DNA of 64,000 nucleotides from Ruminococcaceae bacterium YAD3003 (GTDB lineage: Bacteria > Bacillota > Clostridia > Saccharofermentanales > Saccharofermentanaceae). Positions 1 to 8,249 of the stretch are shown here, piece after piece. The translations under genes and the position numbers were made by a program. The DNA is taken from positions 1 to 64,000 of the forward strand of contig FNPA01000005.1 in NCBI GenBank assembly GCA_900107185.1, written 5' to 3'. The notes beneath the pieces were generated by a model. That model saw nothing but the letters and a program-made list of their open reading frames with translations, did not search any database and was not told the origin of the DNA. The first letter of the stretch is position 1. Each line of letters starts with the position of its first letter.

Positions 1-2
1 AC

Positions 3-118
3 CTGTCGACGATTTGTCGACGAAATCAGGCAAAAACGTCGACGTTTTCGTCAATTTAGGCCTGGATTGACGATTCTGTCGACGAAAAACGTTATTTCCG
101 TCGACATTTCGTCGACAG
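3..118. repeat. Mirror-symmetric array of six GTCGAC palindromes
   Basis: Six copies of the palindrome GTCGAC begin at 5, 16, 38, 78, 100 and 111. Their spacings are 11, 22, 40, 22 and 11 bases, so the array is an exact dyad about 60.5, which falls in the middle of an AGGCCT palindrome. A further pair of arms, CGTCAAT (49-55) and ATTGACG (66-72), lies on the same axis. Bases between the words match poorly, so it is the word positions that are conserved. There is no ORF here. It lies just beyond the terminator of the tRNA-Leu fragment. Function unknown; a similar design recurs at 28195-28313. Confidence 0.8.
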
Positions 119-130
119 AACCTTCTTTCG

Positions 131-177
131 AAAAGTAAAAGAGGCTGTTGCTTTTGTTTGCAACAACCTCTTCTTTT
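131..177 (-). terminator. Rho-independent terminator after tRNA-Leu
   Basis: Arms at 139-151 and 160-172 form a 13-base stem with one mismatch and an 8-base loop. On the minus strand the stem is followed by a T-rich run (complement of 131-138), directly after the tRNA CCA end. The plus strand also has a T run (171-178), so it could act in both directions. Confidence 0.8.
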
Positions 178-245
178 TGGTGGGGCTGGTGGGACTTGAA
201 CCCACACGATTTATGGTCGGCAGATTTTGAGTCTGCTGCGTCTGC
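178..245 (-). tRNA. tRNA-Leu(CAA), 3' part only (broken)
   Basis: Read on the minus strand, the fragment has an encoded CCA end (178-180), discriminator A (181), the 3' acceptor strand (182-188), a T arm with 5-base stem and TTCAAGT loop (189-205), a long class II variable arm (206-219) and an anticodon stem-loop (220-236) with anticodon CAA (227-229). The D-arm end is recognisable to about 245. The rest of the D arm and the 5' acceptor strand, expected to be GGGGCTG, are absent: the sequence passes straight into acyl-CoA ligase coding sequence. It cannot make a functional tRNA as it stands. Either a rearrangement or a misassembly joined the two. Confidence 0.85.
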
Positions 246-247
246 TT

Positions 248-1816
248 TCTACCGAGAAATATGACCACGATATCGATTCACTCGGTACATATTTCATGAA
301 TACAGTTAACAAGGGTGCAAGGATTGCGATCTTCTCTGAAACCAGATATGAGTGGTACACATCTTATCTGGCAACAACAAACGGTACTGGATGCGTAGTT
401 CCTTTGGACAAAGAACTCCCTGTCGATGACGTATTCAATATGCTCACACGTGCTGAAGTTGATATCGTCTTGTTCTCAAAATCAAAACTCAGCATTATCA
501 ACGGCGTATACGGTAAAGTCGATACAGTTAAGCACTGGATCTGCATGGATCAGATCGATGATGACAGATTCCTCTACTATCAGGATTGCCTTAAGATTGG
601 TGAACAGAAATTAGAATCAGGTGACAAGATCTTCACAGAAGCTACCATCGATCCTGAAGAGATGACGATTCTCCTCTTTACATCAGGTACAACAGCTAAG
701 TCGAAGGCTGTTATGCTCTGCCAGAAGAATATCTGTAAGAACCTCATGTCCATGTTCTCAATGCTCTATATCGACAGAAGCGATGTATGGCTCTCTGTTT
801 TGCCGTTGCATCACACATATGAATGTACATGCGGATTCTTGGGCCAGGTATACAGAGGTACTACGGTTGCTATCTGCGAAGGCCTCAAATATATTGCCCA
901 GAACATTCAGGAAGTAAGACCTACGGCGATCCTCATGGTTCCTGTAATGCTCGAATTGTTCTACAAGAAGATAATGAAGGGCGTTAAGGCTGATCCCAAG
1001 AAGGCAAAGAAGCTCGAGAAAGGTATTAAGATCGCAAATGCTCTGCATCTTTCCAACAAGATGAGAAGAAAGCTCTTCAAGCAGATTCATGATGTATTCG
1101 GCGGCAGAATGAGACTCATCATTTTGGGCGGCGCACCCGTAAATCCTGAAATACTGAAATTCTTCCAGGATATCGGATTCCTCTGCGTACAGGGTTACGG
1201 CCTTACAGAGTGTGCACCTATCCTTGCGCTTAACCGCGACGTTGCGTTCAAGAATCACGCTGCCGGTCTCCCTTTGCCCGGATGCGATGTTAAGATCCTT
1301 GATCCTGATTCAGACGGCATCGGCGAATTCATTTCTAAAGGTGATAACAACTTCCTTGGTTATTATAATGACCCTGAGAATACTGCGCTCGCACTTGATA
1401 AGGATGGTTACTATCACACCGGAGACCTTGGTTATATCGACGAAGATGGTTTCTGTATCATTACGGGCCGTAAGAAGAACGTTATCATTGCAAAGAACGG
1501 TAAGAACGTATTCCCGGAAGAGATCGAGTATCTCCTGTCACTCAACCCTTATGTTGCTGAGTCTGTAGTATCCGGTGTTGAAGACAAGGTTAAGGATGAT
1601 ATCGTTGTAACTGCAACTATCTTCCCGGATCTTGAAGAGGTTAAGGCTAAGCTCGGAATCGAGACTGACCCTACAGAAGAGCAGATCATGGGCATCTTAA
1701 AAGATGTAGTCGCTGAGACAAATGAGAAGCTCGAGAGCTACAAGAAGATCAAGAATACAGTCCTCAGAATGACTGAATTTGAGAAAAATACATCAAAGAA
1801 GATCAAGCGTTATTAA
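248..1816 (+). CDS. AMP-binding long-chain acyl-CoA ligase, 5'-truncated
   Basis: This is a member of the ANL superfamily that adenylates a fatty acid and transfers it to CoA. Visible motifs are the P-loop LLFTSGTTAKSKAVML, the GYGLTECAP motif, the YHTGDLGYIDEDGF hinge region and a C-terminal lysine-rich FEKNTSKKIKR segment that should hold the catalytic lysine. About 520 residues remain; family members usually carry some 50-80 more residues before the KYDHDIDSLGTYF segment. No start codon with a ribosome binding site exists: the open frame only extends upstream through the antisense of the tRNA-Leu fragment, with a TTG that is the anticodon complement. Treat it as a partial gene; the precise fatty acid substrate cannot be read. 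Confidence 0.85.
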   Translation, partial: STEKYDHDIDSLGTYFMNTVNKGARIAIFSETRYEWYTSYLATTNGTGCVVPLDKELPVDDVFNMLTRAEVDIVLFSKSKLSIINGVYGKVDTVKHWICMDQIDDDRFLYYQDCLKIGEQKLESGDKIFTEATIDPEEMTILLFTSGTTAKSKAVMLCQKNICKNLMSMFSMLYIDRSDVWLSVLPLHHTYECTCGFLGQVYRGTTVAICEGLKYIAQNIQEVRPTAILMVPVMLELFYKKIMKGVKADPKKAKKLEKGIKIANALHLSNKMRRKLFKQIHDVFGGRMRLIILGGAPVNPEILKFFQDIGFLCVQGYGLTECAPILALNRDVAFKNHAAGLPLPGCDVKILDPDSDGIGEFISKGDNNFLGYYNDPENTALALDKDGYYHTGDLGYIDEDGFCIITGRKKNVIIAKNGKNVFPEEIEYLLSLNPYVAESVVSGVEDKVKDDIVVTATIFPDLEEVKAKLGIETDPTEEQIMGILKDVVAETNEKLESYKKIKNTVLRMTEFEKNTSKKIKRY

Positions 1817-1852
1817 TTTGTCCTAATAATTGATTGCGTATGGTTACTTATG

Positions 1853-1872
1853 GGGATATTGTAAGATATCCC
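1853..1872. promoter_or_regulatory. Inverted repeat between the ligase gene and tldD
   Basis: Arms GGGATAT (1853-1859) and ATATCCC (1866-1872) are separated by 6 bases. There is no clear T run, so it may be a weak terminator or an operator or leader hairpin for tldD, whose start lies 28 bases downstream. Confidence 0.4.
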
Positions 1873-1899
1873 TTAACTTATTTAGAAAGAGGTTAGTTT

Positions 1900-3288
1900 A
1901 TGTTTAATGACAGTGATTGTTTGAGAATACTTGAACAGGCAATGTCTACGACTGCTGATTTCGCTGAAGTATTTCAGGAAGTTACGGAGTCGAAGTCTGT
2001 GTCGCTCTTAAACGGCCAGGTTATCCGTGCTGCTACTAATTACGATACTGGTACAGGTATCAGACTGTTGGCAGGCACTAATTCAGTTTATGTTTTTTCG
2101 AGTGACAATGATATCGAAGTATTGTTGAAACTCGCGAAAGAAGCTGCCGCCGCCATTAAGGGCGGTGATAAGGGCAGTATCGAGGAGCTTAAGGCTCTCT
2201 GTTCCACATCGAAAGCAACGATTGAGATCGATCCTATGTCAGTTGCAAAATCTGAGATGGTAGATTTCTTGAGGCAGTCTTCAGATTTTGCGTTGAATTA
2301 CAATCCTTTGATTACTCAGGCTGCTTCGAGTATCGCATGCGTAAAGAGAACGGCAAGAGTAATCAATACACGCGGCGTTAATGCTGAAGATACGACAAAC
2401 CGTATCCGTTTATCAGTTGAGACTATCGCAACCAAAGATAACGAGAAGCAGAGCGGCAGAGTTGCTCCCGGTACCATGAGAGGATATGAATTCATTAACG
2501 AATATCCTCTTATCGATAAGACACGCGAGTGCTGTGATACAGCTATCCGTATGGTTAATGCAGGATATGCGCCTTCTGCTAAAATGCCTGTTATTCTGGG
2601 CAACGGTTTTGGCGGAGTTATCTTCCACGAAGCATGTGGTCACGCACTTGAGGCTACATCAGTTGGTATCAGGAATTCTTACTTTACTGATATGCTCGGC
2701 CAGCAGATCGCATCTTCGATCGTAAGCGCCAGAGATAACGCAACGATAGACGGTGAGTGGGGTTCTTATGCAACAGACGATGAGGGTAATACGTCATCAG
2801 ACCTCCTTCTCATCGAGAACGGTATCCTCAAAAACTACCTTGTTGATGAGCTCGGCGGACGCCGTATGAATACTAAGCCTACAGGATGCTCACGCCGTCA
2901 GAATTATACTTATGCTCCTACATCGAGAATGAGTAATACATACATCTGCAACGGTGAAACTGATCCTAAGGACATCATTGCCAATACTGAATACGGACTC
3001 TACTGCACACAAATGGGCGGCGGTTCCGTAGACACTTCAACAGGCGATTTCAATTTTGCTGTTAATGAAGCATTCATGGTCCGTAACGGTAAGATTGCTG
3101 AGCCTGTAAGAGGCGCTACTCTTATCGGTAAGGGTCAGGAGATACTTAAGAACATTGATATGGTCGGTAATGATCTTTTACTCTCAGCAGGAATGTGCGG
3201 TTCTGTCTCGGGTGGTGTTCCTGTTACTGTCGGCCAGCCTACGATCAGGGTTTCTTCGATCCTTGTCGGCGGCAGAGATGCTGAGTAA
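1900..3288 (+). CDS. tldD: TldD-family zinc metalloprotease subunit
   Basis: TldD/TldE (PmbA) proteins form a heterodimeric metalloprotease that degrades unfolded peptides and, in some bacteria, matures microcins or helps clear CcdA. This 462-residue protein carries the HEACGH zinc motif (HExxxH, H243 and H248), followed by the conserved glycine-rich C-terminal part. The start has AGAGG eight bases upstream. The partner gene begins 13 bases after the stop codon, so the two are surely co-transcribed. The metal motif is on this subunit, as expected for TldD. The natural substrate in this organism is unknown. Confidence 0.93.
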   Translation: MFNDSDCLRILEQAMSTTADFAEVFQEVTESKSVSLLNGQVIRAATNYDTGTGIRLLAGTNSVYVFSSDNDIEVLLKLAKEAAAAIKGGDKGSIEELKALCSTSKATIEIDPMSVAKSEMVDFLRQSSDFALNYNPLITQAASSIACVKRTARVINTRGVNAEDTTNRIRLSVETIATKDNEKQSGRVAPGTMRGYEFINEYPLIDKTRECCDTAIRMVNAGYAPSAKMPVILGNGFGGVIFHEACGHALEATSVGIRNSYFTDMLGQQIASSIVSARDNATIDGEWGSYATDDEGNTSSDLLLIENGILKNYLVDELGGRRMNTKPTGCSRRQNYTYAPTSRMSNTYICNGETDPKDIIANTEYGLYCTQMGGGSVDTSTGDFNFAVNEAFMVRNGKIAEPVRGATLIGKGQEILKNIDMVGNDLLLSAGMCGSVSGGVPVTVGQPTIRVSSILVGGRDAE

Positions 3289-3301
3289 GGAGGGGATGGA
3301 T

Positions 3302-4669
3302 ATGGATATTAAACAAGCTAAAAAGTTTATGGATAAACTCGTCAATGCCGGTAAGGAATACGGCTTTGAAGAGTGTGAAGCATGTTATGCAACTGAGAAC
3401 TCAATGAGTATCGACATCTTGAGAGGTGAAGTCTCAAGTTACGAGCACAGCGCTTCCGGCGCGGTTTCTTTCAGAGGTCTCAAGAACGGTCAGATGGGAT
3501 ATTGCTCAACCAATGTAATCGAAGACGCTTCTATCGATTATCTTCTTAAATCAGCAATGGAAAACTGTGATGTCTTAAACGATGAAGATCCGCAGTTCAT
3601 CTATTGTGATGAGAACAACAAGAATCTTTACTATTCTCAACTGTCAGAAGATTACGATAAGAATACTTATGAGCGCTTTTCAGAGCTCGGTCTTAAGCTT
3701 GAGAAAGCGATCCTGGCTCTCGATTCACGTATCGATGCAGTAGATTATCTGACTATCTCATGCAGTACAGGTCCTTATCTCATTATCAATTCCAAGGGAC
3801 TCCACTCCTACAGGGATTCAGACGGAATCTCACTCATGGCTGCTGCCAGGGCAACTGATTCAGACGGAAGCGTTAAGAGCGGCGGTCATTACTGGATCGG
3901 CAAGGATATAGATGATTTTGATATGGATAAGTTCCTTGTTAAGTTCAGTGAGAACCTGCTGGGCAAGATGGGCGCCAAGTCCGTTAAGTCAGGAAACTAT
4001 AAGACTATCCTTAGGAGCGAAGCATTTAACCAGTTCTTCATGGTGTTTTTCGGCAACTTCCTTGCAACAACAATGCAGAGAGGCCTGTCACTTCTCGAAG
4101 GCAAGGAAGGCGAGAAGATTGCTTCAGATTGCCTCACTGTAAAGGAAGAACCTATGTATGATAAGGCTCTTACCAAGATTCCTTTCGATGATGAAGGTGT
4201 TCTTACCACCTCGAAAGCAATTATTGATAAGGGTGTTTTTGCAACAGCTTTATACGATCTGAAGTCTGCAAATAAGGCAGGAAGAGAATCAACAGGCAAC
4301 GGTTTCAGAGGCGGCAGTGCAGTATCAGAAATGCCTACCAATCTGGTTGTTGAGCCGGGTGATAAGACTTTCGATGAGCTCGTAGAAGAAGTCGGTGAAG
4401 GAATAATCCTTACTGATCTGTCAGGACTTCATGCCGGCGTAAATGCGATCAGCGGTGATTTCTCGCTCCTTTGCGAAGGTTATCTCATCGAGAACGGCAA
4501 GAAGGGAAGACCTGTTGAACAGATTACGGTGGCAGGCAATTTCTATGATGTAATTAAGTCTATTAAATCTGTAGGAAATGATATAATCAATGTGCCCTCA
4601 GGCGAAGGAGAGTTCTTCACGCCTTCGGTATATATTGAATCTCTCGCTATTTCAGGCGACGAAGAATAA
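3302..4669 (+). CDS. pmbA: PmbA/TldE-family protease subunit
   Basis: This 455-residue protein is the second subunit of the TldD/PmbA pair and lacks the HExxxH metal motif, as TldE proteins do. The open frame extends back into tldD, but the ATG at 3302 has AAGGAGG about eight bases upstream, while the in-frame ATG at 3296 abuts the Shine-Dalgarno sequence, so 3302 is chosen. Typical family segments are visible in the C-terminal half, such as the GNGFRGGS and SGDFSLLCEGYLIENG stretches. It lies 13 bases after tldD and 20 bases before the sulfhydrylase gene. Confidence 0.9.
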   Translation: MDIKQAKKFMDKLVNAGKEYGFEECEACYATENSMSIDILRGEVSSYEHSASGAVSFRGLKNGQMGYCSTNVIEDASIDYLLKSAMENCDVLNDEDPQFIYCDENNKNLYYSQLSEDYDKNTYERFSELGLKLEKAILALDSRIDAVDYLTISCSTGPYLIINSKGLHSYRDSDGISLMAAARATDSDGSVKSGGHYWIGKDIDDFDMDKFLVKFSENLLGKMGAKSVKSGNYKTILRSEAFNQFFMVFFGNFLATTMQRGLSLLEGKEGEKIASDCLTVKEEPMYDKALTKIPFDDEGVLTTSKAIIDKGVFATALYDLKSANKAGRESTGNGFRGGSAVSEMPTNLVVEPGDKTFDELVEEVGEGIILTDLSGLHAGVNAISGDFSLLCEGYLIENGKKGRPVEQITVAGNFYDVIKSIKSVGNDIINVPSGEGEFFTPSVYIESLAISGDEE

Positions 4670-4689
4670 AGAAAGAAGGATAATGGCAA

Positions 4690-5967
4690 ATGAGTACAGT
4701 AGACACAATCGCACTTCACGGCGGTTACAATCCCGGCAACGGCGAACCTCGTCAGGTTCCGATCTATCAGAGCACCACATGGAAGTATAATACTTCTGAA
4801 GACATGGGTAAGCTTTTCGATCTCGAGGCTTCTGGTTATTTCTATACAAGACTTCAGAATCCTACAAATGATTTCGTAGCTTCAAAGCTCTGCGCTATGG
4901 AAGGTGGTTTTGCCGGAATGCTCACATGTTCAGGCCAGGCTGCTAACTTCTTTGCAGTATTCAACATCTGCGAAGCAGGCGATCACTTCATCGCTTCAGC
5001 TAACATCTATGGCGGCACATATAATCTCTTCGGCGTTACATTCAAGAAGATGGGCATCGAGTGCACATTCGTTGACCAGACACTTCCTCTTGAAGAACTC
5101 CAGAAGTACATCAGACCTAACACAAAGTGCGTATTCGGTGAGACGATCACAAATCCTACTGTTGACGTTCTTGATATCGAGAAGTTCGCAACACTCGCAC
5201 ACAATAACGGCATCCCGCTCATCATGGACAACACTTTTGCAACACCTGTAAACTGCCGTCCTATCGAATTCGGATGCGATATCGTTACACACTCAACTAC
5301 AAAGTACATTGACGGCCACGGTTCATCTGTTGGCGGCGCTATCATTGATTCAGGCAACTTCGACTGGATGGCTCATGCTGATAAGTTCCCTGGACTGTGC
5401 ACACCTGATGAGTCATATCACGGAATTACTTATGCTACAAAGTTTGGTAAGGCTGCTTACATTACAAAGGCTACAGCACAGCTCATGAGAGACTTCGGTT
5501 CTATCCAGTCTCCTCAGAACGCTTACTACATTCAGCTCGGTCTTGAGTCACTTCCTGTACGTATGGCACGTCACTGCGCTAACGCTCAGAAGGTTGCTGA
5601 ATTCCTCGCATCTGATGACCGTATTGCATGGGTTAAGTATCCCGGACTTAAGACAGACTCACAGTATGAGCTCGCTCAGAAGTATTGTCCTAAGGGAACC
5701 TGCGGCGTAATGTGCTTCGGTGTAAAGGGAGGAAGAGAGGCATCCATCAAGTTCATGGATTCTCTTAAGTTCGCTACTATCGCTACACACGTTGCTGACT
5801 GCAAGACATTGCTCCTGCATCCTGCATCACATACACACAGACAGCTCACAGACGAGCAGCTCGCAGAGGCAGGTATCCCCGGTGATCTCATCAGATTCTC
5901 TGTTGGTATGGAGGATCCTGACGACATCATTGCTGATCTCAAGCAGGCGCTTGATAAGATCGGCTGA
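4690..5967 (+). CDS. metY: O-acetylhomoserine sulfhydrylase (Cys/Met metabolism PLP enzyme)
   Basis: This 425-residue PLP enzyme of the Cys/Met metabolism family most likely makes homocysteine from O-acetylhomoserine and sulfide. The PLP lysine is K205 in STTKYIDGHG. The N-terminal ALHGGYNP and the length near 425 fit the O-acetylhomoserine/O-acetylserine sulfhydrylase group rather than the shorter (about 380-residue) cystathionine synthases and lyases. AAAGAAGGA provides a ribosome binding site. The 20-base gap after pmbA suggests co-transcription, and a terminator follows at 5996. Substrate preference between acetyl- and succinyl-homoserine cannot be seen. Confidence 0.88.
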   Translation: MSTVDTIALHGGYNPGNGEPRQVPIYQSTTWKYNTSEDMGKLFDLEASGYFYTRLQNPTNDFVASKLCAMEGGFAGMLTCSGQAANFFAVFNICEAGDHFIASANIYGGTYNLFGVTFKKMGIECTFVDQTLPLEELQKYIRPNTKCVFGETITNPTVDVLDIEKFATLAHNNGIPLIMDNTFATPVNCRPIEFGCDIVTHSTTKYIDGHGSSVGGAIIDSGNFDWMAHADKFPGLCTPDESYHGITYATKFGKAAYITKATAQLMRDFGSIQSPQNAYYIQLGLESLPVRMARHCANAQKVAEFLASDDRIAWVKYPGLKTDSQYELAQKYCPKGTCGVMCFGVKGGREASIKFMDSLKFATIATHVADCKTLLLHPASHTHRQLTDEQLAEAGIPGDLIRFSVGMEDPDDIIADLKQALDKIG

Positions 5968-5995
5968 TATCAGATTCGTCTTAGTTTTAATATAT

Positions 5996-6024
5996 GAGGC
6001 CGCACAAGTGTGTGGCCTCTTTTT
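5996..6024 (+). terminator. Rho-independent terminator after metY
   Basis: GAGGCC...GGCCTC arms with partly paired inner bases, followed by five T residues. It closes the tldD-pmbA-metY unit. Confidence 0.85.
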
Positions 6025-6062
6025 ATAGAAATATTAACGTTTTCGCTGATTTTGGGAAATTT

Positions 6063-6092
6063 GTTTGATTATCAAACTAAATTAGGTATAAT
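6063..6092 (+). promoter_or_regulatory. Promoter with FabT-box-like palindrome
   Basis: GTTTGAT-T-ATCAAAC (6063-6077) is a perfect palindrome with 7-base arms. It overlaps the -35 element TTGATT (6065-6070), which stands 16 bases before a consensus -10 TATAAT (6087-6092). A repressor bound here would block the carboxyltransferase operon. The palindrome resembles, from memory, the FabT operator of streptococcal fatty-acid genes (TTTGA-N3-TCAAA), but no regulator gene is in the window to confirm this. Confidence 0.65.
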
Positions 6093-6135
6093 GGTGTCAT
6101 TTGGATAATAAACATAAGTATATGAGGCATTAATT

Positions 6136-7683
6136 ATGGATCAGATTTGGCAAGACAGTATTGACCGCCTTAACGCAAGACGCGAGAACGTTCTTGCAGC
6201 AGGTGGTGCTGAAAGAATTGCAAAACAGCATGCTTCAGGTAAACTCACAGCCCGTGAGCGTATGGAGGCGTTGTTTGACGACGGTACTTTCGTTGAGTTA
6301 AACGATCAGATCACATCCAGATGTTCTGATTTCGGAATGGATAAGAAGAAGCGCATGGGTGACGGCGTTGTAACAGGTTATGGTTACATTCACGGCCGTG
6401 TTGCTTTTGCATCTTCACAGGATTTTACAGTAGGCGGCGGTTCTTTAGGTGAGGCTCAGGCCATGAAGATCTGCAAGGCTATGGATAAGGCTATGGAAAT
6501 GAAGGCTCCTTTTATTTCCATCAACGATTCAGGCGGAGCTAGAATTGAAGAGGGAATCGACTCTCTTACAGGTTATGCTGATATCTTCTATAGAAATACA
6601 ATCGCTTCAGGCGTTATTCCTCAGATATCTGTAATCATGGGACCTTGCGCAGGCGGCGCTTGCTATTCTCCTGCAATTACAGACTTTATCTTCATGACTG
6701 ATTACAGCCAGATGTACATCACAGGACCCGCTGTTGTTAAGTCAGTTACAGGTGAGGTTATCACATCAGCTGATCTGGGCGGTGCTGCAGTTCACAGCTC
6801 TACATCAGGAGTTGCTCATTTCGTATATCCTGATGATCTCTCATGCCTTAATGGTGTCCGTCAGCTTCTTGGATATTTACCTCAGAGCAATGAGGATTTC
6901 TCACTTGAGGTTCCCGGTACAGCTGTTGATAACAGTGCTAACTTAAGCTCTATCGTTCCTGCTGATTCAAAGAAGGCATACGACGTAAGAAACGTAATCA
7001 ACACGATCGTTGATGAGAACAGTTTCTTTGAGGTTCAGGAAGCTTTCGCGCGTAATATCATCATCGGATTCGGAAGAATTGACGGTGAGACGATCGGTAT
7101 TATCGCTAACCAGGCTTTGTTTATGGCAGGATCACTCGAGATCAATGCATCTGATAAGGCTTCACGTTTCATCAGATTCTGCGATTCATTCAATATTCCG
7201 CTTCTTACATTAGTTGACGTTCCTGCATTCCTTCCGGGATCACAGCAGGAGCACGGCGGAATTATACGTCACGGTGCAAAGCTCCTTTATGCATATTCAG
7301 AGGCTACAGTTCCGAAGGTTGGTCTCATCATGCGAAAGGCATACGGCGGAGCTTATATCGCAATGAACAGTAAGGGTACAGGCGCTGACGTTGTATACGC
7401 ATGGCCTATCGCTGAAATCGCCGTTATGGGCGGTTCAGGTGCTGTCAGCATCATCGGTAAGAAAGCAATCGAAGCTGCTGAAGATCCTGCAGCAAAGAGG
7501 GAAGAGCTCCTCGCTGAATATAACGATAAGTTCATGAATCCTTATATTGCTGCTGAGCACGGTTATGTTGACGAAGTAATCCTTCCTGAAGAAACAAGAA
7601 CGAAGATTGCTGAAGCATTCAATATGCTCAAGTCCAAAGACCGCACATTGCCTTACAAGAAGCACGGCAATATCCCGCTTTAA
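6136..7683 (+). CDS. Acyl-CoA carboxyltransferase (12S / MmdA / PccB type)
   Basis: This 515-residue protein belongs to the crotonase-fold carboxyltransferase family that moves a carboxyl group between biotin and an acyl-CoA (propionyl/methylmalonyl-CoA in characterised relatives). Glycine-rich oxyanion loops are visible: GGGSLGEAQA, NDSGGARIEEGI and GPCAGGACYSPA in the N-terminal half and GGSGAVSIIGK in the C-terminal half. It is the first gene of a four-gene operon with a biotin carrier and a 5S-type subunit, the composition of transcarboxylase. No biotin carboxylase and no membrane beta subunit (OadB/MmdB) accompany it. Whether the CoA substrate is propionyl-, methylmalonyl- or acetyl-CoA cannot be told by eye. 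The start codon is preceded by TGAGG. Confidence 0.88.
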   Translation: MDQIWQDSIDRLNARRENVLAAGGAERIAKQHASGKLTARERMEALFDDGTFVELNDQITSRCSDFGMDKKKRMGDGVVTGYGYIHGRVAFASSQDFTVGGGSLGEAQAMKICKAMDKAMEMKAPFISINDSGGARIEEGIDSLTGYADIFYRNTIASGVIPQISVIMGPCAGGACYSPAITDFIFMTDYSQMYITGPAVVKSVTGEVITSADLGGAAVHSSTSGVAHFVYPDDLSCLNGVRQLLGYLPQSNEDFSLEVPGTAVDNSANLSSIVPADSKKAYDVRNVINTIVDENSFFEVQEAFARNIIIGFGRIDGETIGIIANQALFMAGSLEINASDKASRFIRFCDSFNIPLLTLVDVPAFLPGSQQEHGGIIRHGAKLLYAYSEATVPKVGLIMRKAYGGAYIAMNSKGTGADVVYAWPIAEIAVMGGSGAVSIIGKKAIEAAEDPAAKREELLAEYNDKFMNPYIAAEHGYVDEVILPEETRTKIAEAFNMLKSKDRTLPYKKHGNIPL

Positions 7684-7697
7684 GGAGGAATTGATTC

Positions 7698-7868
7698 GTG
7701 GATGAACAGTTAATTGTAGCAATGGCAGTTGCATGTATTGCCGAAGAGAACGGTGTCGACACAAAGCATGTAGTTGTTCGTTCTTTTAAGGAAGTACAGA
7801 AGAGTAGTCTGGAACAGTACATTGCAGATAAAGGAATTTCTTATCACAAATATCAGTTGGGAGAATAA
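7698..7868 (+). CDS. Small OadG-tail-like protein of the carboxyltransferase operon
   Basis: A 56-codon gene starts with GTG at 7698 behind AAGGAGGAA at 7682-7690, and its stop codon is 5 bases before the biotin carrier gene. The protein begins [20 protein letters not shown] and continues through HVVVRSF. That pattern (acidic-E-x-x-I-x-A-x-A-x-A helix, then VVVRS) resembles the cytoplasmic C-terminal tail of OadG/MmdD subunits of sodium-pump decarboxylases. The membrane anchor of those subunits is missing. It probably helps assemble the carboxyltransferase and carrier. Function is inferred from position and this faint resemblance. Confidence 0.75.
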   Translation: MDEQLIVAMAVACIAEENGVDTKHVVVRSFKEVQKSSLEQYIADKGISYHKYQLGE

Positions 7869-7873
7869 ATAAA

Positions 7874-8239
7874 ATGAGTAAGTATCGTATTACAGTTGAA
7901 GGTAAGACATATGAGATGGATGTTGAATTGATCGGAAGCAACGGCGCAGTTCAGCAGCCTGTAAAGGTTGCAGCCCAGCCTGTTGTAAGTGCACCTAAGG
8001 CAGCACCTGCTCCTGCAGCAGCTTCATCCGGTTCAGTTATTGCACCGATGCCCGGTACAATCCTTAAGGTTAAGAAGGCGGAAGGTGACAGCGTTAAGGC
8101 CGGTGATGTAGTTCTCGTTCTCGAAGCAATGAAAATGGAGAACGAGATCACAGCTCCTGCTGATGGTGTTATCGCATCCTTGAGCCTTACAGAAGGCAGC
8201 ACAGTAGCCGGTTGCGATCTGCTCTTCGAAGTTAAGTGA
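7874..8239 (+). CDS. Biotin carboxyl carrier protein (1.3S type)
   Basis: This 121-residue protein carries the carboxyl group on biotin between two active sites. The C-terminal biotinyl domain has the canonical EAMKMEN motif with biotinylated K87, 35 residues from the end as usual. An Ala/Pro-rich flexible linker (about residues 30-54) separates it from a short N-terminal segment that in relatives binds the 12S and 5S subunits. Length and layout match the 1.3S subunit of propionibacterial transcarboxylase. The biotin would be added by a BirA ligase encoded elsewhere. Confidence 0.93.
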   Translation: MSKYRITVEGKTYEMDVELIGSNGAVQQPVKVAAQPVVSAPKAAPAPAAASSGSVIAPMPGTILKVKKAEGDSVKAGDVVLVLEAMKMENEITAPADGVIASLSLTEGSTVAGCDLLFEVK

Positions 8240-8249
8240 GGAACATTTA

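Noticed and set aside
3-118. CRISPR array
   Set aside because: The repeated unit is only six bases, is mirrored rather than direct, and has no spacers of constant length or cas genes.
227-300. Complete acyl-CoA ligase gene starting at TTG 227
   Set aside because: The first codons are the antisense of the tRNA-Leu anticodon arm and there is no ribosome binding site; the gene is truncated.
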